Source: an uncultured Alphaproteobacteria bacterium
GTDB lineage: Bacteria; Pseudomonadota; Alphaproteobacteria; HIMB59
Direction: 5' to 3'
Length of the DNA: 34,904 bases
Assembly (NCBI GenBank): GCA_902601865.1
Contig: CACKOX010000014.1
Span: 1-34,904 of the forward strand
Shown here: piece after piece, positions 16,683 through 24,724 of the stretch
Layout: the number at the start of each line of letters is the position of its first letter
How positions within the stretch are numbered: position 1 is the first letter of the stretch
Translations under genes and position numbers: made by a program
The notes under the pieces: generated by a model
Told to the model about the DNA's origin: nothing
The model's database searches: none
What the model saw: only the letters and a program-made list of their open reading frames with translations

Positions 16683-16910
16683 TTATTCTACAGTAGCAAT
16701 TTTGCCGCCGACAGGTATTGTTTCCCCCTCAGGTGCCGTGATTTCAGTTAGTGTTCCATTTACTGTTGACGGAATTTCAGCAGCAGTCTTATCTGTTTCA
16801 ACCTCACATAAAATATCTCCTTCTTTAATTTCATCTCCAACATTTTTATGCCATTTTATGACTTTTCCTTCATCAACTGTCTCACCAAGTGAGGGCATTA
16901 TTATTTCCAT
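16683..16910 (-). CDS. Stand-alone lipoyl-domain carrier protein
   Basis: 75-residue protein consisting of a single lipoyl domain: MPSLGETVDEGKVIKW at the N-terminus, the ETDKTAAEIPS motif with target Lys41, and TAPEGETIPVGGKIATVE at the normal end of the fold. It resembles the first domain of an acetoin/pyruvate dehydrogenase E2 but stops after the domain. There is no linker, E1/E3-binding domain or acyltransferase domain, and only 25 bases remain before the next gene, so it is not a frameshifted E2. It lies 2 bases after E1 beta. Probably the swinging-arm substrate of the E1 encoded just upstream; the acyl-transfer partner and E3 must be elsewhere. Confidence 0.88.
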   Translation of the reverse strand: MEIIMPSLGETVDEGKVIKWHKNVGDEIKEGDILCEVETDKTAAEIPSTVNGTLTEITAPEGETIPVGGKIATVE

Positions 16911-16912
16911 AG

Positions 16913-17896
16913 CTATTCTCCTTTTACTTTTTTTATAACTTCATTAATTATCAAATCTACTGAAGGAATAGTATTATCCTCTAGTATATCAGCACTAGGA
17001 AGAGGTACGTGAGGTGTTGTGACTCGAGTAACTGGTCCCTTTAAATTAGAGAAGCAATGCTCGGTTATGAGAGATGAAATCTCTGCACCCCATCCACATA
17101 ACCTTGGATTTTCCTCTACAGTGATGACTAATCCAGTTTCAATAATAGATCTTTTAATGGTCTGTAAATCTAGAGGAACCAAAGTTCTCAGATCTATAAC
17201 TTTTGCATTAATATTATGTTTTTCTTTTAAAATTTGTGCAGCTTTTTTTGAACGCTGTGCCATCAAAGCTAAGCCTATTATAGTAATATCTGCTCCTTCG
17301 TGAAGTATATTAGCCTGCCCTAATGGAATTGATAAATTTGTATTTTCTAATTGTTCTTTAGAAGCATAAAGAGATTTATGTTCATAAAATATCACCGGAT
17401 CAGGATCTTTAACTGATGCATCCATTAAGCCTAGGACATCACTAGCACAACTAGGAGCTACTACTTTTAAGCCTGGTATCATCATCGACCAATTTTCTAA
17501 ACTTTGAGAATGCTGAGCACCAAATTTTGACCCTCCACCATTTGCAGTTCTTATGACTAAAGGAATATTAATTTGACCATCGGACATATATCTAGTCTTA
17601 GCGATTTGATTGGCAATAATATCCCAGCATACTGCTAAGAAATCAGAAAACATAATTTCAGCTATTGGTCGCAAACCTGTCATTGCTGCTCCCATAGCTG
17701 CACCTAGAATAGCTTGCTCAGAAATGGGAGCATCCATAACTCTTTCTTTTCCAAATTCATCCAAAAGACCAACGGTGGCTTTAAAAACACCTCCCGCTGC
17801 TCCAACATCTTCACCAATAAAAAAAACCTTAGGGTCTTTTCTCATAGCTTGAGCAATAGCTAATGAAACACTCTCTCTATAAGTTAATTGTGCCAT
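16913..17896 (-). CDS. 2-oxoacid/acetoin dehydrogenase E1 component, beta subunit
   Basis: 327 residues, transketolase central plus C-terminal domains. Visible: YRESVSLAIAQAMRKD, FIGEDVGAAGGVFK (Glu that activates the thiamine ring), DAPISEQAILGAAMGAA, GAQHSQSLE (active-site His-Ser) and the C-terminal IDLRTLVPLD and ITVEENPRLCGWG. Forms the alpha2beta2 TPP enzyme with the upstream gene, which it overlaps by 13 bases. By motif it is nearer the AcoB/PdhB group than the branched-chain group. Substrate unproven: acetoin-like hydroxyketones, pyruvate or an inositol-derived ketone are all possible. Confidence 0.9.
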   Translation of the reverse strand: MAQLTYRESVSLAIAQAMRKDPKVFFIGEDVGAAGGVFKATVGLLDEFGKERVMDAPISEQAILGAAMGAAMTGLRPIAEIMFSDFLAVCWDIIANQIAKTRYMSDGQINIPLVIRTANGGGSKFGAQHSQSLENWSMMIPGLKVVAPSCASDVLGLMDASVKDPDPVIFYEHKSLYASKEQLENTNLSIPLGQANILHEGADITIIGLALMAQRSKKAAQILKEKHNINAKVIDLRTLVPLDLQTIKRSIIETGLVITVEENPRLCGWGAEISSLITEHCFSNLKGPVTRVTTPHVPLPSADILEDNTIPSVDLIINEVIKKVKGE

Positions 17897-18888
17897 TTAT
17901 ATCCACCGTCTGCCCAAACATCTGTATAAATTTCTTTAATATCTGGGATCGGAGAATTCTTGGAAATATTTGTTGCTTCTTCTACTTGTTGTTGAATTTT
18001 ACTCTCTATTCCAGTTATTGTTTTTTCATCAATATTAAATTCTAAAAGTTTTTGTCTATAGTTTTTAATTGGGTCTTTGTTTTCCATCCAATCTTTTACC
18101 TCTTCATCTGGTCTGTATTTTCCTGGATCTGCTCTTGAATGTCCACTGTGTCTGTATGTTTTTGCCTCAATTAAACTAGGGCCATGACCGTATCTAGCTT
18201 TTTTTATCGCAGTTTGAGCTGTGCGATACATTTCATCGGCGTCATTACCATCTACAATAATTTTATCTAAGCTGTAGGCTGATGCCCTATCTGCTGCGGG
18301 ATGTTCTACGGCTGTAACTTCACTAATGGCAGTATATTCCATATACAAGTTATTCTCACATACAAAAACTATCGGTAAGTCCCATATTTTAGCCATATTT
18401 AAAGCTTCATGAAATGCTCCTATGTTAGTAGTGCCGTCGCCAAAAAAACAAACACTTACCTCTTTTGTCTTGTTGTACTTAGATGCTAACGCAGTCCCAT
18501 TTGCTATTGTAAGGTGAGCTCCAATAATAGCGTAAGATCCCATTACACCTTTTTCAACATCAGTAAGATGCATGGAACCACCTTTACCCTTCATCAAACC
18601 ACATTGTCGTCCCATTAATTCCCCTAGGACACCTTCGATAGAGGAACCTCTAGCTAAGGTATGGGCATGTCCTCTGTAAGTACAAAAAGTATAGTCGCCC
18701 TCTTGGAGAGCTATTCCAAATGCACCAGCTATAGCCTCCTGTCCTAGTGCTAAATGGCTTGTTCCTTTTATTAAATTTTGAAGAAATAAATCGTATGCTT
18801 TTTTTTCAACCGATCTTAATTTGAGCATCATTTCCCAGAGTTGAAGTCTCTTTGCTTCGCCTATGTCATCATTTAATTTATCTTCCAT
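17884..18888 (-). CDS. 2-oxoacid/acetoin dehydrogenase E1 component, alpha subunit (TPP-dependent)
   Basis: 334 residues. The thiamine diphosphate motif GDGTTNIGAFHEALNMAKIWDLPIVFVCENN runs from GDG to NN at about residues 148-178. Preceded by GKGGSMHLTD and GAHLTIANG, followed by KTYRHSGHSRADPGKYRP (phosphorylation-loop region, not regulated in bacteria). Motifs resemble AcoA, the acetoin-cleaving E1. The start overlaps the M24 gene's stop by one base, so translation is coupled. No E2 acyltransferase or E3 gene follows, only the small lipoyl protein. With E1 beta it would decarboxylate or cleave a 2-oxo or 2-hydroxyketone compound and transfer the acyl group to lipoate. Confidence 0.92.
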   Translation of the reverse strand: MEDKLNDDIGEAKRLQLWEMMLKLRSVEKKAYDLFLQNLIKGTSHLALGQEAIAGAFGIALQEGDYTFCTYRGHAHTLARGSSIEGVLGELMGRQCGLMKGKGGSMHLTDVEKGVMGSYAIIGAHLTIANGTALASKYNKTKEVSVCFFGDGTTNIGAFHEALNMAKIWDLPIVFVCENNLYMEYTAISEVTAVEHPAADRASAYSLDKIIVDGNDADEMYRTAQTAIKKARYGHGPSLIEAKTYRHSGHSRADPGKYRPDEEVKDWMENKDPIKNYRQKLLEFNIDEKTITGIESKIQQQVEEATNISKNSPIPDIKEIYTDVWADGGYKWHN

Positions 18889-20177
18889 TAATATTTATTG
18901 GCGATAGGCAAATCTTCGGCTGGAAATAATGATATTACTTGACAACCTTTGTCAGTAACTATTAATTCCTCTTCAATTCTGGCAGCTGAGTAACCATCTT
19001 TAGCTGGACAGTAAGTTTCAAGTGCAAAAACCATTCCCTCTTTGATCTCGTCTGGTGAGTCCATAGAAACTAAACGACTGATGATTGGTCTTTCATGGAT
19101 AGCTAACCCTAGTCCATGACCAAACTGTAAAGCAAATGCAGACATTTCATCAGCAAAACCAAACTCTTCAGCTTTAGGCCATACTGCAGCTATTTTGTCA
19201 GTTGACACTCCGGGTTTAACGAGCTCTATAGCTTTGTCTAACCATTCTCTGCACTGTTTATAAGCGTCATTTTGCGATTCTGATGCTCTTCCGATATTAA
19301 AAGTTCTGTAATAGCAGGTGCGATAGCCCATGTAGGATTGGAGGATATCAAAAAATGCCTGATCTCCTGGTCTAAATATTCTGTCTGTAAAATTATGAGG
19401 ATGAGGGTTGCACCTCTCACCTGAAATAGCATTAATGGCTTCGACATCGTCTGAGCCAAGTTCGTATAAAAGTTTGTTAGCATTTGCTACTATTTGAGCT
19501 TCACTTACACCAGGCTTCATAGTCTCATATATTTGATGGTATGTTGCATCAACCATAGATGCTGCTTGATTTAACAACATAAGTTCATCGTAAGATTTGA
19601 TTTCTCTAGCTTCGAGTAAAATTTGTTGGCCATCAATAATTTCCAAACCCTCCTCTTGAAGAGCAAACATCATTGCTGGCTCAACGAGGTCAACACCAAC
19701 TGGTTCATTAGCCAATCCTTTTTCATTTAACATTGATTTAATTTCTTTTGCTGCATTTTTCATCAAACCTGCATCTGGGTGGACGGTGCCTCTGAGTCCA
19801 ACCATTCCTGCCTTCCAGTTTTCTTTAGGAAGCCAAGGTGAGAAAATTTGATGGTGTTTCGCAGCTGAACCAAAATCCCAAAGAATAGGGTCGTGATCTT
19901 GTGCCAATAAAGAATATCTACAAATTTTGTCTCTTGACCATTCTCCAATAACTGTACTAGTGAGATAACGTATATTATTGTTATCAAAACAAAGTAAAGA
20001 ACCAGCCTTCGATTTTTTTAATGCCTGTCTTGCTCTGCCAAGCCTGTATTTATGAAGTCTTGGGAAATTAATTCTCTCTTCATAATCAACATTTGTTCTT
20101 CCATGAGAAGGGACTCTTCTATGCCAATTATAATTTGGATTAATATCTTCTGGTTTAATTATTGTAGGTTCAGTCAT
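18888..20177 (-). CDS. M24 (creatinase/aminopeptidase P-like) family protein with an altered metal site
   Basis: 429 residues, N-terminal creatinase-like domain (about 40-200) and C-terminal pita-bread domain (about 205-425). Of the five metal ligands expected in M24 peptidases, Asp277 (FFDIL), His354 (FGHGLGLAIH), Glu387 (ALETY) and Glu402 (ARIEEE) are present. The second Asp is replaced by Cys288 in GYRTCYYRTF, where peptidases have GYxxDxTRTF. It may bind one metal or act non-peptidolytically, as in creatinase or the DMSP lyase DddP, which also use this fold. Tightly coupled to the E1 genes (1-base overlap) and to the SDR (abutting), which points to a metabolic role in the same pathway. 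Peptidase activity is doubtful. Confidence 0.85.
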   Translation of the reverse strand: MTEPTIIKPEDINPNYNWHRRVPSHGRTNVDYEERINFPRLHKYRLGRARQALKKSKAGSLLCFDNNNIRYLTSTVIGEWSRDKICRYSLLAQDHDPILWDFGSAAKHHQIFSPWLPKENWKAGMVGLRGTVHPDAGLMKNAAKEIKSMLNEKGLANEPVGVDLVEPAMMFALQEEGLEIIDGQQILLEAREIKSYDELMLLNQAASMVDATYHQIYETMKPGVSEAQIVANANKLLYELGSDDVEAINAISGERCNPHPHNFTDRIFRPGDQAFFDILQSYMGYRTCYYRTFNIGRASESQNDAYKQCREWLDKAIELVKPGVSTDKIAAVWPKAEEFGFADEMSAFALQFGHGLGLAIHERPIISRLVSMDSPDEIKEGMVFALETYCPAKDGYSAARIEEELIVTDKGCQVISLFPAEDLPIANKY

Positions 20178-20981
20178 TTATTGAATAACCATCCCTCCAT
20201 CAATCATAAGTATTTGGCCTGTCATATAATCGGAGTCTTTTGATGCTAAAAATGAAGCTGTTCCGACAATATCTTCTGGATATGAATATCGTTTCATTAA
20301 AATCATATTTTCAGCTATAGAGTCCATAGACTCACCATGTTTTTTAAACTTACCCATTGCAACTAACTCTTTGTCTAATTGCTCCCACATCTCTGTTCTA
20401 ACAACACCTGGTCCATATCCATTAACATTTATACCATACTCAGCCAATCCCTTAGCTCCACCTTTTATTAAACCTGCAACTGCATGTTTACTTGCACCAT
20501 AAATGACAACATCATCAAAAGTTTCTCGCGATAAAATTGATGCAACATGCAAAATTTTATATGGCTCATTTTGCTTACCTTGTTTAATCATTTGTCTTGC
20601 TTGTTCTTGCATACCAAGCCAGGCACCACGGACATTTATATCAAATATAAAATCATAATTTTCTTCAGTTACATCCATAAACCAAAGAGGTTTATTTACA
20701 CCAGCATTATTTAAAGAAACATTTAGACTACCAAAGGCCTCGACTGTTGCCTTAACTGCTGCAACATGATCCTCTCTTTTTCTCACATCTAATTTACAAG
20801 AGATTGCCTCACCACCAGCTGACCTAATTCTATCCTCTACTTCTTTACAACCATCAATATTTACATCGGTGATGCAAACCTTTGCACCTTGTGCGCAATA
20901 GTCCTCAGCGATAGCTGCTCCCATTCCTTGAGCTGCACCAGTAATTAGAACGTTTTTACCTTTAAGTCTTTCCTTGTCCAT
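20178..20981 (-). CDS. Short-chain dehydrogenase/reductase (classical SDR)
   Basis: 267 residues. Cofactor motif TGAAQGMG at about 14-21, NNAG, catalytic Ser in HVASILS, YGASK as the catalytic YxxxK, and a C-terminal MTGQILMIDGG. An acidic Asp at the end of the second strand (ITDVNIDG) favours NAD over NADP. First gene after a promoter with a near-consensus -10 (TATAAT) and an upstream palindrome. Good Shine-Dalgarno GGAGGA at 20987-20992, 5 bases before the ATG. Likely oxidises a sugar or cyclitol hydroxyl that feeds the E1/M24 steps; the exact substrate is unknown. Confidence 0.88.
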   Translation of the reverse strand: MDKERLKGKNVLITGAAQGMGAAIAEDYCAQGAKVCITDVNIDGCKEVEDRIRSAGGEAISCKLDVRKREDHVAAVKATVEAFGSLNVSLNNAGVNKPLWFMDVTEENYDFIFDINVRGAWLGMQEQARQMIKQGKQNEPYKILHVASILSRETFDDVVIYGASKHAVAGLIKGGAKGLAEYGINVNGYGPGVVRTEMWEQLDKELVAMGKFKKHGESMDSIAENMILMKRYSYPEDIVGTASFLASKDSDYMTGQILMIDGGMVIQ

Positions 20982-21009
20982 GAGTATCCTCCAAATACAT
21001 CTAAATTCT

Positions 21010-21039
21010 ATTATAAGTATTAATTTATCTAAGCATCAA
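21010..21039 (-). promoter_or_regulatory. Promoter for the SDR/M24/E1/iolCB operon
   Basis: On the minus strand: -35 TTGATG (21034-21039), 18-base spacer, -10 TATAAT (21010-21015), predicted start near 21003, followed by the GGAGGA Shine-Dalgarno of the SDR gene. The palindrome at 21042-21058 sits 2 bases upstream of the -35, a position typical of an activator site. Confidence 0.55.
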
Positions 21040-21041
21040 AT

Positions 21042-21058
21042 ATATTCAAAATGAATAT
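21042..21058. promoter_or_regulatory. Operator palindrome copy 1 (ATATTCA-AAA-TGAATAT)
   Basis: Perfect 7-3-7 inverted repeat with the core ATTCA-N3-TGAAT (21044-21056). It lies between the permease stop and the SDR start, touching the stop codon by one base. The same core occurs in two other promoter regions of this island (25836 and 29361). Centre about 47 bases upstream of the predicted transcription start of the SDR operon. Confidence 0.65.
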
Positions 21059-22092
21059 TATTTACCTAGAACAGTTCTCTTTTTTTCTAGGAGTGTAGTT
21101 TTACGTTCATCAATCGTAGCCAGTAAACTCTTTCTCGACTGTCTAGAGTCAAACACTCTGGACATAGTTTGAAAAACTATAACGATTACCAAAAGAACAG
21201 ATGTAAATAATTGTACAAAATGAACTTGTAAAGCATAAAAGACAAGACCTGTATTTAAAAAATTTACAGTTAATGCTCCTATGGCGGCCCCTAGAACTCC
21301 CCCCTTTCCTCCTAATATACTCACACCTCCAACAAAAGCTGCAACTGTTCCTGCTAATAATAAGTACTGTAATCCTAAGCCTTGTGCAGTACCAGACTTT
21401 AGTCCTATTACAGTTCCAGCAAAACCTGCACAAAATCCTGAAAGGGCAAAGGCTATAACCATTGGTCGCCTTAAAGGTATGCCTGCAGTTAGAGCCTCTT
21501 TTCTAGCACCACCTATGGCATAAATTTCTCTTCCATATTTTGTGTATCGCATAAATATACCCACACATATAAATATGAATATAACTGTAAGGCTTGCTGG
21601 AGAGAAATACATCAAAACTTTAGTAGTAATAAAATCAGGAACTCTGAAATCAGTAAGCATTACTGTTTTTTCTTCTGCTATTAATAAAGCCACTCCTCTT
21701 AAAAGCATTAATGTACCAACAGTAATTACAATTGCTCTTATTCTAATAAATGCAATTACAAAACCTTGTATGGCCCCAATAAGAGTTGAGACAGATAAGC
21801 CAATCAACATTGCAAAGGGTGCTCCTAAAGGGTCAGTCAACTTAACTACAATTACTGCGCATAAAGCTGCATTAGAACCAATAGAAAGATCTATTTCTCC
21901 GGCTATGATACAGATGGTAAGAGCTAATCCGACAAGCCCTAGAACAGCAAATCTTTCGAGTATTGCAAAAGAGATATTATGACTGAAAAAAATTTCTATA
22001 TTTAATGAAAAAAATACATAAACACAAAACGATAAAAGAATAGCAAATGATAAATCTACATCTTTGGTGACTTTTTTGAAAAAATTTTCCAT
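21058..22092 (-). CDS. Sugar ABC importer 1, permease subunit B (RbsC/AraH-like)
   Basis: 344 residues with about 8-10 membrane segments. The CUT2-family core is present: GLALTICIIAGEIDLSIGSNAALCAV near residue 55, then IRAIVITVGTLMLLRG and YAIGGARKEALTAGIPLRR (the EAA-like coupling loop facing the ATPase), GGVSILGGKGGVLGAAIGAL near the end. Starts one base inside the upstream permease stop. Forms a heterodimer channel with the neighbouring permease, powered by the double ATPase. Sugar or polyol substrate cannot be read from the permease. Confidence 0.9.
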   Translation of the reverse strand: MENFFKKVTKDVDLSFAILLSFCVYVFFSLNIEIFFSHNISFAILERFAVLGLVGLALTICIIAGEIDLSIGSNAALCAVIVVKLTDPLGAPFAMLIGLSVSTLIGAIQGFVIAFIRIRAIVITVGTLMLLRGVALLIAEEKTVMLTDFRVPDFITTKVLMYFSPASLTVIFIFICVGIFMRYTKYGREIYAIGGARKEALTAGIPLRRPMVIAFALSGFCAGFAGTVIGLKSGTAQGLGLQYLLLAGTVAAFVGGVSILGGKGGVLGAAIGALTVNFLNTGLVFYALQVHFVQLFTSVLLVIVIVFQTMSRVFDSRQSRKSLLATIDERKTTLLEKKRTVLGK

Positions 22093-23132
22093 TATTCTTG
22101 AGCCCTACTTCCTTTAGCAAATAGTCCAAAAACTATAATGCTAAATACAATCATTAGGCCCACTCCGACTATTCTAGGACCACTATTAAACCCTTGTAAT
22201 ACCATCATATTATCAACCATAGCAATAAATATAGCCCCTAAGCTAGTTCTGAGAGTAGAACCATAACCACCCATAATTGAATTTCCACCTACCATCACAG
22301 TGGCAATGACAAGAATGGTCATATCACCTGATGAACCAAATTCTGCAGAAAAATAGTTAGACTGAGCACTATCCATTTGAGCAACAAAAGCAACAGCAAC
22401 AAATGCACAGCATACTGAACAAATAGTGAAAACAATTATAGCCATTGAAAAATTCTCATGACCTGTTGCCCTTCCTGCTGCTTTGTTGGCACCAACTAAA
22501 TAAACTTTTCTGCCAAAATTTGTGTGTCTAAGGACTAATTCTGCTGCAATTGCTATCAAAATAAATGCCAATGTTATACTTGGGAGACCTAAAAAAGAGC
22601 CTGTTCCAAGCCATTCTGCATCATGTGGTCTTTTAAAATTAATAACAAGATTATCACTCCACCAAGCTCCTATTCCATATAAAATACCAGCCCCTCCAAG
22701 AGTAACAACTATGGGGTTACCTCCCATGCCAACAAAATACCCCTGGATTACTCCACTCAAAACTCCAACAGACAGAGCGGCTAAAAGGGATACTAAAAAG
22801 TTTCCAACTAAATCTGGCGAACCAAATCCAGTTGCCATTCCCATGGCAAAAGTAACACCGCAAATCGATGCTGTTTCTTTTAAGGATAATAAGAAAAAGT
22901 TACCTGATAGAGTAACAAATGTTAGTCCAATAGCCATGATCCCATATAATGCAGCATCTCTAATAATTGCTTTGAAATTTGTAATTGTTAGATAATTATC
23001 TGTAAAAAAAATTCCATAAACAAACATCACTGCAAAAAGTGAAAGCAGAATTGCTAATAAGGTTCTATCTTTATAAAATTGTAAAAATTTCGAAGAAAAA
23101 GGGCTTTTGTTGTCCTGCGTAATTGTTGTCAT
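22092..23132 (-). CDS. Sugar ABC importer 1, permease subunit A (RbsC-like)
   Basis: 346 residues, membrane protein with the CUT2 permease features YGIMAIGLTFVTLSGNFFLLSL, GNPIVVTLGGAGILYGI, YLVGANKAAGRATGHE (coupling loop) and MVGGNSIMGGYGS. In the first motif the usual GxxDLS is replaced by GNFFLLS, a divergence from the partner subunit. Overlaps the ATPase gene by 4 bases upstream and the second permease by one base downstream. Confidence 0.9.
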   Translation of the reverse strand: MTTITQDNKSPFSSKFLQFYKDRTLLAILLSLFAVMFVYGIFFTDNYLTITNFKAIIRDAALYGIMAIGLTFVTLSGNFFLLSLKETASICGVTFAMGMATGFGSPDLVGNFLVSLLAALSVGVLSGVIQGYFVGMGGNPIVVTLGGAGILYGIGAWWSDNLVINFKRPHDAEWLGTGSFLGLPSITLAFILIAIAAELVLRHTNFGRKVYLVGANKAAGRATGHENFSMAIIVFTICSVCCAFVAVAFVAQMDSAQSNYFSAEFGSSGDMTILVIATVMVGGNSIMGGYGSTLRTSLGAIFIAMVDNMMVLQGFNSGPRIVGVGLMIVFSIIVFGLFAKGSRAQE

Positions 23133-24637
23133 AGATTAGTCTCATTAAATGGATCAGTTATTTCTTTCAGTATAACCGGTGTTTTGATCTGTTCTAATCT
23201 ATGTTCGTCTATCATCATTCCTCTATAAAATGTTATAACTCTATCAGGAAGATAAGTGATCTCTTGAATATCTGTAGAGGCGAATATAATAGTTATTCCT
23301 CTTGCAGCTAGTTCTCTCATTCTTTGATAAATTTCTGATTTAGCTCCGACATCGACACCTCTAGTTGGCTCATTTACTAGAAGAACGTCTGGCTTAATTG
23401 ATAGCCATTTTCCCAAAGCAACTTTTTGCTGATTTCCTCCACTCAGCAGACCAGACTCGTCGTAAACTCTCTTTACGTCGATAAGGAATTCTTGAGCGAG
23501 GTTTTTTGCATAACTATCTTCCGTGCTCCCAAAATTAAATCCAAATTTTGAAATAGTATCAAGTGCAGGTGAGGTTAAATTTTCGAATATCGGTCTTCCC
23601 AAGAAAAGGCCATCTTTTTTACGATCCGAAGAACAGTAAGCAATCTTTTTCTTAATTGCTTGACTAGGTGATTTAGGAAGAAAAGTCTCTCCATTCAATG
23701 TAAGAGAGCCAGATCGTGATTTTAAAGCACCTGCAATTGAAGCTAATACCTCTCCAGCACCACTTCCAAGTTGCCCAGATAGACCAAGTATTTCTCCTTG
23801 ATAAGCTGAGAAACTCACTGGCTCTAATACTCCATCAGGCCATAAGTCTTTAACTTCAATTTTTGATTCCAAGCTAATATGATCAGCTCGGGAAGGGAAC
23901 ATGTTTGCTAACTCTCTTCCCAACATTATTTCAACTAATTTATTTACATCGATGTCTTTTGTTTCTTGCACACCTTGAGAGACACCGTCCCTCAAAATTG
24001 TAATTCTTTTTGTAATTTTAAAAATTTCATCTAGCCTATGACTGACATAAATAATTGACTTCCCATTTTTTGCAAGGCGCTGAACCATTTCTAAAATTCT
24101 ACGACTTTCCAGCTCTCCAAGGGCTGCTGTTGGTTCATCTAATATTAAAATTTTAGCTTCTCTGGATATTAACCTAGCTACTTCAACTAGATGTTGTTCA
24201 CCTACTGATAGTAAATTTATTCTTGTTGAGGGATCAATATCTGTGAGTCCTACTTCATCTAAATAAGGTCGAGCCATTTTTGATAATGTGTTTAAGGTGG
24301 CAAATTTTTTAACTTTTGCACCTGTCAGAAAAATATTTTCAGCTACTGACATATTTGGGATTAAACTCAATTCTTGTTGAGCTATAGCTATACCAGACTC
24401 TTCCGCCTTTGAGGGGGTATCGAATTTTACTTCTTTACCATTTAGCTGATAGCTTCCTTTGAAACCAGGGTCGAAACCGCTAATGATCTTAACTAATGTA
24501 GATTTTCCAGCACCATTCTCACCAACCAATCCCATAATTTCTCCTTCATTGATTTCAAAATTTGCCTCTTTTAAGGCTTGAATAGCACCAAAAGTGCGAG
24601 AAACGTTTGTAATCTTGAGTACTGGATCAGAAGCCAT
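23129..24637 (-). CDS. Sugar ABC importer 1, double ATP-binding subunit (RbsA/MglA-like)
   Basis: 502 residues with two fused nucleotide-binding domains. Domain 1: Walker A GENGAGKST, signature LSVGEQ, Walker B ILILDEPTAALG, switch VSHRLDE. Domain 2: a degenerate Walker A (GQLGSGAGEV), intact signature LSGGNQQK and Walker B LLVNEPTRGVDVG. The asymmetric second site is normal for CUT2 importers. Located after the binding-protein gene, separated by 87 bases that hold a strong hairpin. Confidence 0.92.
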   Translation of the reverse strand: MASDPVLKITNVSRTFGAIQALKEANFEINEGEIMGLVGENGAGKSTLVKIISGFDPGFKGSYQLNGKEVKFDTPSKAEESGIAIAQQELSLIPNMSVAENIFLTGAKVKKFATLNTLSKMARPYLDEVGLTDIDPSTRINLLSVGEQHLVEVARLISREAKILILDEPTAALGELESRRILEMVQRLAKNGKSIIYVSHRLDEIFKITKRITILRDGVSQGVQETKDIDVNKLVEIMLGRELANMFPSRADHISLESKIEVKDLWPDGVLEPVSFSAYQGEILGLSGQLGSGAGEVLASIAGALKSRSGSLTLNGETFLPKSPSQAIKKKIAYCSSDRKKDGLFLGRPIFENLTSPALDTISKFGFNFGSTEDSYAKNLAQEFLIDVKRVYDESGLLSGGNQQKVALGKWLSIKPDVLLVNEPTRGVDVGAKSEIYQRMRELAARGITIIFASTDIQEITYLPDRVITFYRGMMIDEHRLEQIKTPVILKEITDPFNETNL

Positions 24638-24671
24638 CGTCTTAATTATACATACTTATAAATTGAATAAC

Positions 24672-24700
24672 TACACACAGGGAAAAATTCCCTGTGTGTA
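24672..24700 (-). promoter_or_regulatory. Strong hairpin between binding-protein and ATPase genes (mRNA stabiliser or attenuator)
   Basis: Arms TACACACAGGGAA and TTCCCTGTGTGTA pair perfectly over 13 bp with a 3-base loop. It starts 24 bases after the binding-protein stop. On the transcribed (minus) strand it is followed by GTTATTCAAT, not a U-tract, so a full Rho-independent terminator is unlikely. In this position such hairpins protect the upstream mRNA and raise binding protein relative to membrane subunits. Confidence 0.75.
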
Positions 24701-24724
24701 AAATTTAAATATTAGAAAACTAAC

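Noticed and set aside
16683-16910. Frameshifted or truncated E2 acyltransferase
   Set aside because: Only 25 bases separate it from the next intact gene, leaving no remnant of linker or catalytic domain.
18888-20177. M24 protein as the DMSP lyase DddP
   Set aside because: DddP keeps both Asp metal ligands; this protein has Cys at the second one and its flanking motifs (GYRTCYYRTF, QFGHGLGLAIHERP) differ. Called only as an M24-fold protein.
24672-24700. Rho-independent terminator after binding protein 1
   Set aside because: The stem is strong but the transcribed strand has no U-tract after it and transporter genes continue downstream.
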